Shown one piece after another: positions 1-5,769 of a stretch of 5,769 nt of DNA. How positions within the stretch are numbered: position 1 is the stretch's first letter; each line of letters starts with the position of its first letter. Source of the stretch: an uncultured Clostridia bacterium (GTDB lineage Bacteria > Bacillota_A > Clostridia > Christensenellales > CAG-138). Under the pieces are notes generated by a model, which saw only the letters and a program-made list of their open reading frames with translations, had not been told where the DNA came from and searched no databases. The position numbers and the translations under genes are program-made. The stretch lies in contig CALFIV010000052.1 of assembly GCA_937877295.1 (NCBI GenBank), forward strand, positions 1-5,769, in the 5' to 3' direction.

Positions 1-272
1 GAAAGCATATGCTCCCCAACGCCCTGATGCCCATCGTGACGAACCTCGGTGGCGTCCTTACGCATATCGTTACAGGATCGCCCATCATTGAGAACATCTT
101 TGCGATCCCCGGCGTCGGCAATCTGTATTTGAATGCCATTAATGCACGTGACTATGCAATTTTCATGCTTGACTCATGTTTTTATACAGCGATTAGTTTA
201 GTAGCAGGTATCGTTGTTGATATCAGTTATGGATTTATCGATCCGCGGATCAGAATGGGGTCAAAGAAATGA
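1..272 (+). CDS. oppB: OppB, oligopeptide ABC transporter permease (C-terminal part)
   Basis: This is the 3' end of a gene cut by the window edge; the frame is read from base 3, and the ATG at base 9 is internal, not a start. About 90 residues are visible. They begin at the end of the EAA loop (KHMLPNALMPIVT), the cytoplasmic loop that docks on the ATPases. A hydrophobic segment, the family pattern IIENIFAIPGVGNLYLNAI, the RDY element, a last membrane helix, and the typical ending DPRIRMG follow. OppB pairs with OppC to form the membrane channel for peptide uptake. The stop TGA (270-272) overlaps the oppC start in an ATGA, so the two genes are translationally coupled. The family is clear from the C-terminus. 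Whether the missing N-terminal part carries an extra domain like the other subunits cannot be seen. Closely related nickel or dipeptide permeases cannot be excluded from this piece alone, but the downstream genes favour an oligopeptide system. Confidence 0.93.
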   Translation, partial: KHMLPNALMPIVTNLGGVLTHIVTGSPIIENIFAIPGVGNLYLNAINARDYAIFMLDSCFYTAISLVAGIVVDISYGFIDPRIRMGSKK

Positions 273-1816
273 GTGAAAACAATTTGAATCAAATCATGTC
301 TGAGCATATTCCCGCTGAGCAGTTCGCGTTCACACAGATGGATATCAGCCTGCGCGATACCAAGCTGGAAACGAAATCCAGAGGGTATCTGGCGGATGCG
401 ATGCTGCGCTTCAAAAAGAACAAGTCTTCTGTTGTCGCGGCGTGGATTATTGCGTTTTTGCTGCTGTTCGCCATCATTTCCCCCATTGTTTCTCCTTATA
501 CGATTAACGATAAGGACAAAGTATACCAGAGCTATGCGCCGTATATCAGTTCGATCGCGCAAAAGCATTGGGGCATCTTTGACGGCGCAACGACGCGTGC
601 AAGTCAAAATGAAAAGTCGATGACATACTGGCGCGGCATCGCTGAAGAGACGGGGATGGACCCGGTTCTGAAGATCATCAGCTATACCACCACGTATGTA
701 ATGTATCGCGGCAAGGAAAAAGCGAACAACAGCTACACGATCGAAACGAACAAGTACTTCGAAACCGGTAACGTCTATCGTGTCTTCTCCTATGCCGAGT
801 TCGAGAAAATCCAGCAATGGCAGAATGAGCACAACATTCAGGTGATTTATCCGTACGTGAATCCGAAAGACATCTCGGGAATCACGGATAATCCGAACAT
901 CTGGTATAAGGTTGACTCCTCGGGCGTGGCAAAGCTGGACAAGGACGGGAATTTTGTTCCTGCCTATGCCACCAACCAGGAGACCGCGGGCGCTGAGTAT
1001 CACAGCATTCGCATTCCGGGGGACGACGGCAGCTACGTGTATTCTTCCGCCAAGTCCGGTGCGGTGCAGTGCCGTGTAAACTACTATAACTACTATCAGT
1101 ACATCAACGGGCATGAGCCGTTCTACATCTTCGGCACGAACTCCATGGGACAGGATCTGTTCTCGGCGATCGGCATCGGCGCGAGATTCTCCATCGTGTT
1201 TGCAATCATTGTGTCGGTGATCAACATGTTCCTCGGCGCGATCTACGGCTCGATCGAGGGCTACTACGGCGGTGCCGTGGACATGGTTATGGAAAGAATC
1301 GCTGATATTCTTTCCGGCATGCCGTTTGTTGTTGCGGCAACGCTGTTCCAGCTGCATCTTGCGCAGAAGGTGGGCGTTGTACCGTCATTCCTGTTCGCCT
1401 ACGTATTGACAGGATGGATCGGCATGGCGGCTCTGGTCAGAAAACAGTTCTACCGTTTCAAAGGACAGGAATTCATTCTGGCTGCCAGAACGCTTGGCGC
1501 ATCCGACCGCCGCTTGATGTTCAAGCACATCTTCCCGAACTCCTTGGGAACGATTATCACAAGCTGCGCGCTGGTCATCCCCGGCGTTGTCAGATCGGAA
1601 ACACAGTTGACCTATCTGGGTATTATCAATCTTTCCGATTTTGCCGGCACAAGCATCGGAACGCTGATGAGCCAAGGTCAGGTGGCGATGACGACCGCAC
1701 CGCACGGGATTCTGTTCCCGTCCCTGTTCATTTCGCTGCTTCTGATCTCCTTCAATCTGTTCGGTAACGGATTAAGAGATGCGTTCAATCCTACAACAAG
1801 AGGAGGAGAGGACTGA
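269..1816 (+). CDS. oppC: OppC, oligopeptide ABC transporter permease with large extracellular insert
   Basis: Second membrane subunit of the peptide importer, 515 residues against about 300 for the usual OppC. Visible in order: a charged cytoplasmic N-terminus; membrane helix 1 at about 53-76; a long polar segment at about 77-286, expected outside the cell; the family motif FGTNSMGQD at 288-296 (usual form GTDxxGRD, so N291 and Q295 are variants); helices at about 304-330, 350-367 and 371-391; the EAA loop at 401-424 (EFILAARTLGAS...HIFPN), which contacts OppD/OppF; and further helices at about 426-446 and 480-499. The GIFDG element near 102-106, which normally lies shortly before the GTD motif, is here some 180 residues away, which marks the insert. 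The start ATG overlaps the oppB stop; a GGGG run at 257-260 can serve as a modest ribosome-binding site. The last codons (RGGED) double as the oppD ribosome-binding site. From memory, long OppC forms with a Tyr-rich segment before the GTD motif occur in other Bacillota. Confidence 0.95.
   Translation: MSENNLNQIMSEHIPAEQFAFTQMDISLRDTKLETKSRGYLADAMLRFKKNKSSVVAAWIIAFLLLFAIISPIVSPYTINDKDKVYQSYAPYISSIAQKHWGIFDGATTRASQNEKSMTYWRGIAEETGMDPVLKIISYTTTYVMYRGKEKANNSYTIETNKYFETGNVYRVFSYAEFEKIQQWQNEHNIQVIYPYVNPKDISGITDNPNIWYKVDSSGVAKLDKDGNFVPAYATNQETAGAEYHSIRIPGDDGSYVYSSAKSGAVQCRVNYYNYYQYINGHEPFYIFGTNSMGQDLFSAIGIGARFSIVFAIIVSVINMFLGAIYGSIEGYYGGAVDMVMERIADILSGMPFVVAATLFQLHLAQKVGVVPSFLFAYVLTGWIGMAALVRKQFYRFKGQEFILAARTLGASDRRLMFKHIFPNSLGTIITSCALVIPGVVRSETQLTYLGIINLSDFAGTSIGTLMSQGQVAMTTAPHGILFPSLFISLLLISFNLFGNGLRDAFNPTTRGGED
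587..1123 (+). other. Extra extracellular domain within OppC (about residues 107-285)
   Basis: This segment lies between membrane helix 1 and the conserved FGTNSMGQD motif of OppC and accounts for its excess length. It is polar and aromatic-rich and ends in a tyrosine cluster (VNYYNYYQYINGHEP, about 270-284). It has one cysteine (C268) and no evident membrane helix. Topology places it on the outer face, where the peptide-binding lipoprotein docks. A role in binding-protein docking or substrate handover is inference. Boundaries are good to about 10 residues. Confidence 0.75.
1801..1808 (+). promoter_or_regulatory. Strong ribosome-binding site for oppD
   Basis: AGGAGGAG lies 9 bases upstream of the ATG at 1818 and inside the final oppC codons. 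It decides the oppD start. An in-frame ATG at 1779 would add 13 residues, but it lies inside oppC, and the polar extension it would add precedes the normal OppD beginning MSTKLQVRDL. It is the best Shine-Dalgarno match in the window. Confidence 0.85.
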
Positions 1817-1817
1817 T

Positions 1818-3971
1818 ATGAGTACGAAACTGCAAGTCCGAGACCTTAGAGTTTCCTTCCGTACATCCAACGGAAAGGTACAGGCGGTTCGCGGCCTGGA
1901 CTTCGATTTGGCGGAGGGCGAAACGCTTGCGATCGTAGGCGAATCCGGTTCCGGAAAATCGGTCACGTCAAAGGCAATTCTGGGCATTCAGGCGGCCAAT
2001 GCAATCACCGAATCCGGCGAGATTATCTATGACGGTAAGGATCTTCTGAAGATTTCGGAAGAAGACTTCCATAAGATTCGCGGCGACAAGATCTCGATGA
2101 TCTTCCAAGACCCGATGAGCAGCTTGAACCCGATCGTCAAGATCGGCCGTCAGCTCACGGAAGCAATGATCTTGAAGGGAAAAGCCCGTCAGAGGGAGAG
2201 CCGTACGAATTTCAATACGTATCTCAAGCATCTGAACCAAAAGACCGGAGAAGCGCTTGACGCCGCAAATGCCGAAGTCTTTTCCAAACGCTGCAAGGAA
2301 TTCGACGCTTTTGCATTTCGATATGTCAAGATGCAGGCGGACTTCAACAATGCTTTGGAAGCAGCCGTCGAGGCGGACGAGGACATTAAGGCTCTTGCGT
2401 TCGAATTGGAAAAGAAAGCCGCGAAGGACCTCAAATACAGGACCGGAAAGCTGTCGGATCTGGCACGGAAATCCATTCATCGGTATGTGGTCCACGAACG
2501 CGCGGAAGAACTGAAAACCTTAGGCGCGGGATTGAAACGGAAAGCGTCGCCTGTGAAAAAAGGCGGAGACGCTGCTTCGTTAATCAGCGACCTCAGACAG
2601 ATTCAGAGCATCCTGCAGGAAGCGATGAAAAAGACCGCGCCGGATTTCTTCCGGATGGGATACTATCTGCAGTTTGCGGACGCACCGCTGCCGGATAAGC
2701 CGACGGAAGAATTGAATGAGTATCTTCTGACCTATCTGAACGATCATTTCATGAATGCATTCATTGCGGATGCGAAGAAGGGCGTTGCGCATTCGGCCGA
2801 CGTATCGTATCAGAATATGGAGAAAGCGATCACGGCATTGCGTGAGAGCATTCCGGTGTTCCAAAAAGAGAATCTGGTTCGAAGCGAATGCATGCAGACC
2901 CAAAAGCAACTGGATGAGAAGGTCGAAGCGACCATTGATCCGCTTGCACTGGTCAAGGACAGCCTCAGCTATACGTTCCGTTCGAGCATCAAGAGCGAGA
3001 TCAACCGGTATTTCACTTCCATTCGCAAGAATGTCAAGGCAGAGAAAGTGCACGACCGGCAGCAAAAGAAATACGATCGCCTTGTCAAGAAGGGAAAGCA
3101 GCCGGACTGGAAGGTCGCTCAGGCGTCGGTTACCGACTTGGAGCTTGTCAAGAGCAATATCGTTCACCTGATCGAGCGCCTCGCGAGCTATTACGAGGAG
3201 CAGCTTGCCAATCGCGGCAGCAGAGACTACAATGCGGAAACGGTTGCCGCAATCGATTATCTGAAGACAAATGCAGCCGGCGAAAAGGCGAAGGTGACCA
3301 AGCGAATTGCAAAGGACAGAGCGATCAAGCTCATGGAAGAGGTCGGTATCGCAGAGCCGCGCAAACGCTACAACCAGTATCCGTTTGAGTTCTCCGGCGG
3401 TATGCGGCAGCGTATCGTCATTGCAATCGCGTTGGCAGCGAACCCGGACATTCTGATCTGCGATGAGCCGACAACCGCTTTGGACGTGACCATTCAGGCG
3501 CAGATTCTGGAACTGATCAATAAACTCAAAGCGGAGCGTCATCTTTCGGTTATCTTCATCACGCACGACTTGGGCGTTGTTGCAAATATGGCCGATCGCG
3601 TCGCCGTTATGTATGCCGGTAAAATCGTTGAATACGGAACGGCGAACGAGATCTTCTATGAGCCTGCGCATCCGTACACATGGGCGCTGCTTTCGTCCAT
3701 GCCGGACTTGGATACCAATGAAAAGCTGGAGTCCATCCCGGGAACGCCGCCGAATATGATCTATCCGCCCAAGGGCGATGCATTCGCAGCGAGAAACAAG
3801 TATGCAATGCAAATCGACTTTGAGCGTCAGCCGCCGCTGTTTAAGATCACAGACACGCATTACGCGGCTACATGGCTGCTGCATCCCGATGCGCCGAAGA
3901 TGGAAATGCCGATGGCAGTTCAGAGACGTATTACCAGAATGAAAGAAAAGAGGGTGGAGACCAATGGATGA
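1818..3971 (+). CDS. oppD: OppD, oligopeptide ABC transporter ATPase with large helical insert
   Basis: First ATPase of the peptide importer, 717 residues against about 340-350 normally. Core motifs are intact: Walker A GESGSGKS at 41-48, Q-loop glutamine Q97 in MIFQDPMSSLNP, signature FSGGMRQR at 525-532, Walker B ILICDE with catalytic E550, D-loop TALD at 553-556, and switch histidine H583. The C-terminal oligopeptide-transporter region begins near 600 (HPYTWALL, IPGTPPN). The excess is a block of about 370 residues at roughly 124-497, inside the helical subdomain between Q-loop and signature; removing it leaves a protein of normal size. The four cysteine positions of the usual C-terminal iron-sulfur motif are D654, N660, D667 and T685, so no cluster is expected. 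This ending resembles, from memory, AmiE-type proteins of Gram-positive bacteria. The gene starts one base after the oppC stop and overlaps oppF by 8 bases. The frame is continuous with no sign of a frameshift or of a change in base composition at the insert edges. Confidence 0.95.
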   Translation: MSTKLQVRDLRVSFRTSNGKVQAVRGLDFDLAEGETLAIVGESGSGKSVTSKAILGIQAANAITESGEIIYDGKDLLKISEEDFHKIRGDKISMIFQDPMSSLNPIVKIGRQLTEAMILKGKARQRESRTNFNTYLKHLNQKTGEALDAANAEVFSKRCKEFDAFAFRYVKMQADFNNALEAAVEADEDIKALAFELEKKAAKDLKYRTGKLSDLARKSIHRYVVHERAEELKTLGAGLKRKASPVKKGGDAASLISDLRQIQSILQEAMKKTAPDFFRMGYYLQFADAPLPDKPTEELNEYLLTYLNDHFMNAFIADAKKGVAHSADVSYQNMEKAITALRESIPVFQKENLVRSECMQTQKQLDEKVEATIDPLALVKDSLSYTFRSSIKSEINRYFTSIRKNVKAEKVHDRQQKKYDRLVKKGKQPDWKVAQASVTDLELVKSNIVHLIERLASYYEEQLANRGSRDYNAETVAAIDYLKTNAAGEKAKVTKRIAKDRAIKLMEEVGIAEPRKRYNQYPFEFSGGMRQRIVIAIALAANPDILICDEPTTALDVTIQAQILELINKLKAERHLSVIFITHDLGVVANMADRVAVMYAGKIVEYGTANEIFYEPAHPYTWALLSSMPDLDTNEKLESIPGTPPNMIYPPKGDAFAARNKYAMQIDFERQPPLFKITDTHYAATWLLHPDAPKMEMPMAVQRRITRMKEKRVETNG
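2187..3308 (+). other. Unrecognised helical domain inserted in OppD (about residues 124-497)
   Basis: The flanks join as one normal OppD helix: MILKGKARQRES before and RIAKDRAIKLMEEVGI after match the family stretch that usually runs uninterrupted. The block is rich in Lys, Glu, Ala and Leu, has few prolines or glycines, and reads as a chain of amphipathic helices with linkers near 243-252 (ASPVKKGG) and 289-297 (APLPDKPTE). It has only two cysteines (C159, C358), no nucleotide-binding motif and no membrane helix. I do not recognise the domain. It should project into the cytoplasm from the helical subdomain, next to the permease interface. Its function is unknown. Confidence 0.8.
3951..3959 (+). 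promoter_or_regulatory. Ribosome-binding site for oppF
   Basis: AGGGTGGAG sits 4 bases before the ATG at 3964, within the last oppD codons. The GGAG part is rather close to the start, while the AGGG part is 9 bases away. Together with the 8-base oppD/oppF overlap it supports coupled translation of the two ATPases, which are needed in equal amounts. Confidence 0.65.
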
Positions 3972-5160
3972 TCAGAAAGTATTACTGGAAGTCCGAGATC
4001 TTTGTCAGTATTTCAAGATGGAAGGCGGTGCGTTGAAGGCTGTCGACCATGTCAGCTTTGACATCCATAAGGGTGAGGTTTTCGGTCTGGTCGGAGAATC
4101 CGGCTGCGGCAAAACGACAACCGGCCGTTCAATCATTAAGCTGTATAACATCACCTCCGGAAGCGTTTATTTCAACGGAATCCGGATCGCTGCCGGAAAA
4201 ATGTCTTATCAGGAAGCGATCAAGGCGGCGCGCGAAGAATACAACAAATCCGCCAAGACGCCGGAAGACAGAGCAAAGCGGGATCAATGCATCACGGAGA
4301 ACCGTGAGAACATCCGGAAAGCCAATTTCGATCAGAAGAATTGCGATCGCGAGTATGCAAAGATTCAGATCCGGAACGCGAAAGAAAAGTACGAGCCGCT
4401 GATTGCCAATGCAACCGGCGAGGAGCGCAAGCAGCTTACGGCGGAGTATCATCAAGCGCTGAGGGAAGCTAAGCGTACCAGATTGGTCACGAAAATTCAG
4501 ATGATTTTCCAAGACCCGATTGCCTCGCTGAATCCGCGTATGACGGTCCGCGAGATCATTGCCGAGGGCTTGATCATCCGGGGCGAAAAGGATCAGAAGC
4601 TGATCGAGCAGAAGGTCTATGAAATGCTGGAGCTGGTCGGTCTGGGGAAGGAGCATGCATCCAGATACCCGCACGAGTTCTCCGGCGGTCAGCGTCAGAG
4701 AATCGGTGTGGCGCGTGCGGTCATCATGAATCCGGAGCTGATCATTGCGGACGAACCTGTTTCCGCACTGGACGTGTCGATTCAGGCGCAGGTTATCAAT
4801 CTGCTGAATGACTTGCGGCATCAGTTCGGTCTGACGATCCTGTTCATTGCGCACGATCTGTCGGTCGTCAAATACTTCTCGGACCGAATCGGCGTTATGT
4901 ATTTCGGCAAGATGGTGGAAATGGCGTCTTCGGATGAGCTGTTCAAGAATCCGCTCCATCCCTATACGCGAAGTCTGCTTTCCGCAATTCCGCTTCCCGA
5001 TCCGATCTACGAGAAGAACCGCAAAAGAATCGTGTATAATCCGTTGGCGGAGCATGACTATTCCAAGCAGGAACCTACGTTCCGCGAGATCAAGCCCGGA
5101 CACTTTGTGATGTGCAATGATGAAGAGTTCGAGCGGTATAAGCTGAATCTGAAAGAATGA
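3964..5160 (+). CDS. oppF: OppF, oligopeptide ABC transporter ATPase with helical insert
   Basis: Second ATPase, 398 residues; about 310 is usual. Motifs seen: Walker A GESGCGKT at 44-51, Q-loop glutamine Q183 in [12 protein letters not shown], signature FSGGQRQR at 239-246, Walker B ELIIADE with catalytic E264, D-loop SALD at 267-270, switch histidine H297, and [16 protein letters not shown] near 332-347. FSGGQ against FSGGM in the upstream gene, plus gene order, identify this one as OppF. Both ATP sites of the OppD-OppF pair therefore look catalytically competent. The excess is a charged helical block of about 90 residues at roughly 80-172, just before the Q-loop, where the family normally has a short helix. 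The ending ([10 protein letters not shown]...FERYK) is like AmiF of streptococci, from memory, and lacks the cysteine-rich motif of many OppF proteins. The start overlaps the oppD end by 8 bases, and the stop overlaps the next gene in an ATGA. Confidence 0.95.
   Translation: MDDQKVLLEVRDLCQYFKMEGGALKAVDHVSFDIHKGEVFGLVGESGCGKTTTGRSIIKLYNITSGSVYFNGIRIAAGKMSYQEAIKAAREEYNKSAKTPEDRAKRDQCITENRENIRKANFDQKNCDREYAKIQIRNAKEKYEPLIANATGEERKQLTAEYHQALREAKRTRLVTKIQMIFQDPIASLNPRMTVREIIAEGLIIRGEKDQKLIEQKVYEMLELVGLGKEHASRYPHEFSGGQRQRIGVARAVIMNPELIIADEPVSALDVSIQAQVINLLNDLRHQFGLTILFIAHDLSVVKYFSDRIGVMYFGKMVEMASSDELFKNPLHPYTRSLLSAIPLPDPIYEKNRKRIVYNPLAEHDYSKQEPTFREIKPGHFVMCNDEEFERYKLNLKE
4201..4479 (+). other. Charged helical insert in OppF (about residues 80-172)
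   Basis: Between YFNGIRIA (about 69-76) and [11 protein letters not shown] (about 175-185) most OppF proteins have roughly 20 residues. Here there are about 100. The extra part is strongly charged (many Lys, Arg, Glu, Asp) and Gln/Asn-rich, with almost no proline, and reads as two or more long helices that could form a hairpin. It has two cysteines (C109, C127). No known domain is recognised. Boundaries are approximate. Confidence 0.75.
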
Positions 5161-5567
5161 TCAAGATACTCAAAAGCAAATCCTTCTTGATTTCCATGAT
5201 CATCGCCACTGTGATTGCGGTGGGCGTGAGCATTTTGAATCACACACAGGGAAAGAGCTTTTCGGAACTGCTGTGCAATGCATGCTTCGTTGCAGGCATG
5301 CTGGTAGGCGGTTTTGGGTGTCTGATGCTTGCGGGCAATGAAGGCGTGTTCGATATTTTCGGATACGGAATCAGCTTTATGGCGAAGATTCATTGGCCCG
5401 GGCTGGGCGCGCTGTCGCCTGAGCATCGCGGAGAAAGCTATGCGGATTATAAAGAACGCAAGCGCACGAAACGAAAGAGCCCTGCCGGTATCCTGCTGGC
5501 AGGAGGCATCTATCTGGTTCTGGCAGCGGTATTGCTGGGCATTTATCTGATACAGAGCAGCAGATAG
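5157..5567 (+). CDS. Small three-helix membrane protein, DUF3899-like
   Basis: A 136-residue protein with a basic N-terminus ([10 protein letters not shown]), membrane helices at about 9-27, 37-60 and 109-132, and a loop between the second and third that carries NEGVFDIFGYGISF (61-74) and a charged stretch with SYADYKERKRTKRKS (94-108). The loop pattern and size match what I recall of the uncharacterised DUF3899 family of Bacillota; no function is known to me. The lysine/arginine-rich stretch before helix 3 and the basic N-terminus suggest that both are cytoplasmic. The start ATG overlaps the oppF stop (ATGA at 5157-5160) with only a weak ribosome-binding site, so translation probably depends on oppF. 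An in-frame ATG at 5196 would cut into the first helix and is less likely. It ends with TAG and is the last gene before the terminator, so it is co-transcribed with the importer. A role in assembly or regulation of the importer is possible but unproven. Confidence 0.85.
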   Translation: MIKILKSKSFLISMIIATVIAVGVSILNHTQGKSFSELLCNACFVAGMLVGGFGCLMLAGNEGVFDIFGYGISFMAKIHWPGLGALSPEHRGESYADYKERKRTKRKSPAGILLAGGIYLVLAAVLLGIYLIQSSR

Positions 5568-5586
5568 ACGCAGATTGATTGGCATC

Positions 5587-5635
5587 AAACAGGTACGACG
5601 TCTTCGTTTTCGAAGAAGGCTCGTACCTGTTTCTT
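5587..5635 (+). terminator. Rho-independent terminator at the operon end
   Basis: Perfect 12-base inverted arms at 5587-5598 (AAACAGGTACGA) and 5621-5632 enclose a second perfect 6-base stem (5601-5606 with 5611-5616) capped by TTTT, with a small asymmetric internal loop between the stems. The 3' arm runs into TTTCTT. It lies 20 bases after the stop of the last gene. The A-run at the outer left arm gives a short T-run on the minus strand as well, so it could also act, more weakly, on transcripts from the right. Confidence 0.8.
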
Positions 5636-5769
5636 GCGCAACAGAACCTTATCCAAACCGTATCACCGGAGATTCTGCCGCATAAAGGCGTCCCCCCACG
5701 ACAGCCTGCAAAAATTTTGGTTCTTCACGGAAAGTTAGGGAGCGGGACAGATAAGAATCTGACGAGGGT
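5636..5769. other. Unassigned sequence downstream of the operon
   Basis: No convincing gene or RNA is visible. On the minus strand a frame is open from the window edge (5768) to a TAA at 5649-5651, 39 codons, ending in SPVIRFG; it could be the C-terminus of a convergent gene sharing the terminator, but I do not recognise it and a run of this length can occur by chance. On the + strand an 8-base palindrome AAAATTTT (5711-5718) is followed by GGTTCTTCACGG, which loosely recalls insertion-sequence ends. A run of six C is at 5692-5697. No promoter with sensible spacing was found. Confidence 0.3.

Noticed and set aside
227..1357. A 376-codon open frame on the minus strand opposite oppB/oppC
   Set aside because: It lies fully opposite well-conserved permease sequence. 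The translation is rich in Arg, His and Val without domain character, and is typical of a mirror frame.
2187..3308. The OppD insert as an intein
   Set aside because: It does not interrupt a catalytic motif, does not start with Cys or Ser in splice context, has no His-Asn end, and shows no endonuclease-type motif.
2187..3308. Internal duplication within the OppD insert (RKSIHRYV near 217-224 against KSEINRYF near 392-399)
   Set aside because: Similarity covers only a few residues and fades in the flanks; it can be chance in Lys/Glu-rich helices.
2580..3884. A 434-codon open frame on the minus strand opposite oppD
   Set aside because: It covers the OppD insert and conserved ATPase motifs in antisense, its product looks like a mirror translation, and no ribosome-binding site or operon context supports it. 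A similar minus-strand frame opposite oppF (4129-5103) is rejected for the same reasons.
2100..4530. Near-identical stretches in oppD and oppF (around 2100-2112 and 4503-4515, TTCCAAGACCCGAT)
   Set aside because: They encode the same Q-loop motif FQDP in paralogous ATPases, so homology explains them; no separate repeat element is needed.
5157..5567. The last gene starting at the in-frame ATG at 5196
   Set aside because: It would remove the basic N-terminus and cut the first membrane helix, while the ATG overlapping the oppF stop fits the coupling pattern of the operon.
5720..5760. A + strand promoter (TTCACG with TAAGAA)
   Set aside because: Spacing of about 22 bases and poor hexamers do not support a promoter.

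Overview
The window holds most of an oligopeptide ABC importer operon (Opp/Ami type), all on the + strand: the last ~90 codons of oppB, complete oppC, oppD and oppF, and a small three-helix membrane protein that resembles the DUF3899 family. A strong stem-loop terminator closes the operon. The solute-binding protein (OppA) is not in the window and may lie upstream of oppB or elsewhere.

Organism: base composition is close to half G+C by eye. Ribosome-binding sites are purine-rich, genes overlap tightly, and the OppD and OppF C-termini are of the AmiE/AmiF kind found in Gram-positive bacteria. This points to Bacillota. Extra domains inside the Opp subunits recall Erysipelotrichia and, from memory, the enlarged Opp ATPases of Mollicutes. 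TGA clearly acts as a stop at four junctions, so this is the standard bacterial code and not a mycoplasma-type code. The class-level placement is a weak inference.

Layout: oppB end 1-272; oppC 269-1816 (ATGA overlap with oppB); oppD 1818-3971 (one base after the oppC stop, with a strong Shine-Dalgarno inside the last oppC codons); oppF 3964-5160 (8-base overlap); DUF3899-like gene 5157-5567 (ATGA overlap); terminator 5587-5635. The last ~130 bases hold no convincing gene. They contain a short open minus-strand frame that could be the end of a convergent gene, and an AT palindrome followed by a GGTTCTTC start that loosely recalls ISL3-type insertion sequence ends. Both readings are weak.

How it works: OppB and OppC form the membrane channel, and OppD and OppF are the two ATPases. 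All key ATPase motifs are intact in both. The striking point is that every complete Opp subunit is enlarged. OppC carries an extra extracellular segment of ~180 residues. OppD carries ~370 mostly helical, charged residues between its Q-loop and signature motif, doubling its size. OppF carries ~90 helical, charged residues just before its Q-loop. OppD also lacks all four cysteines that bind an iron-sulfur cluster in many OppD/DppD proteins. The large OppD insert is the best candidate here for undescribed biology.
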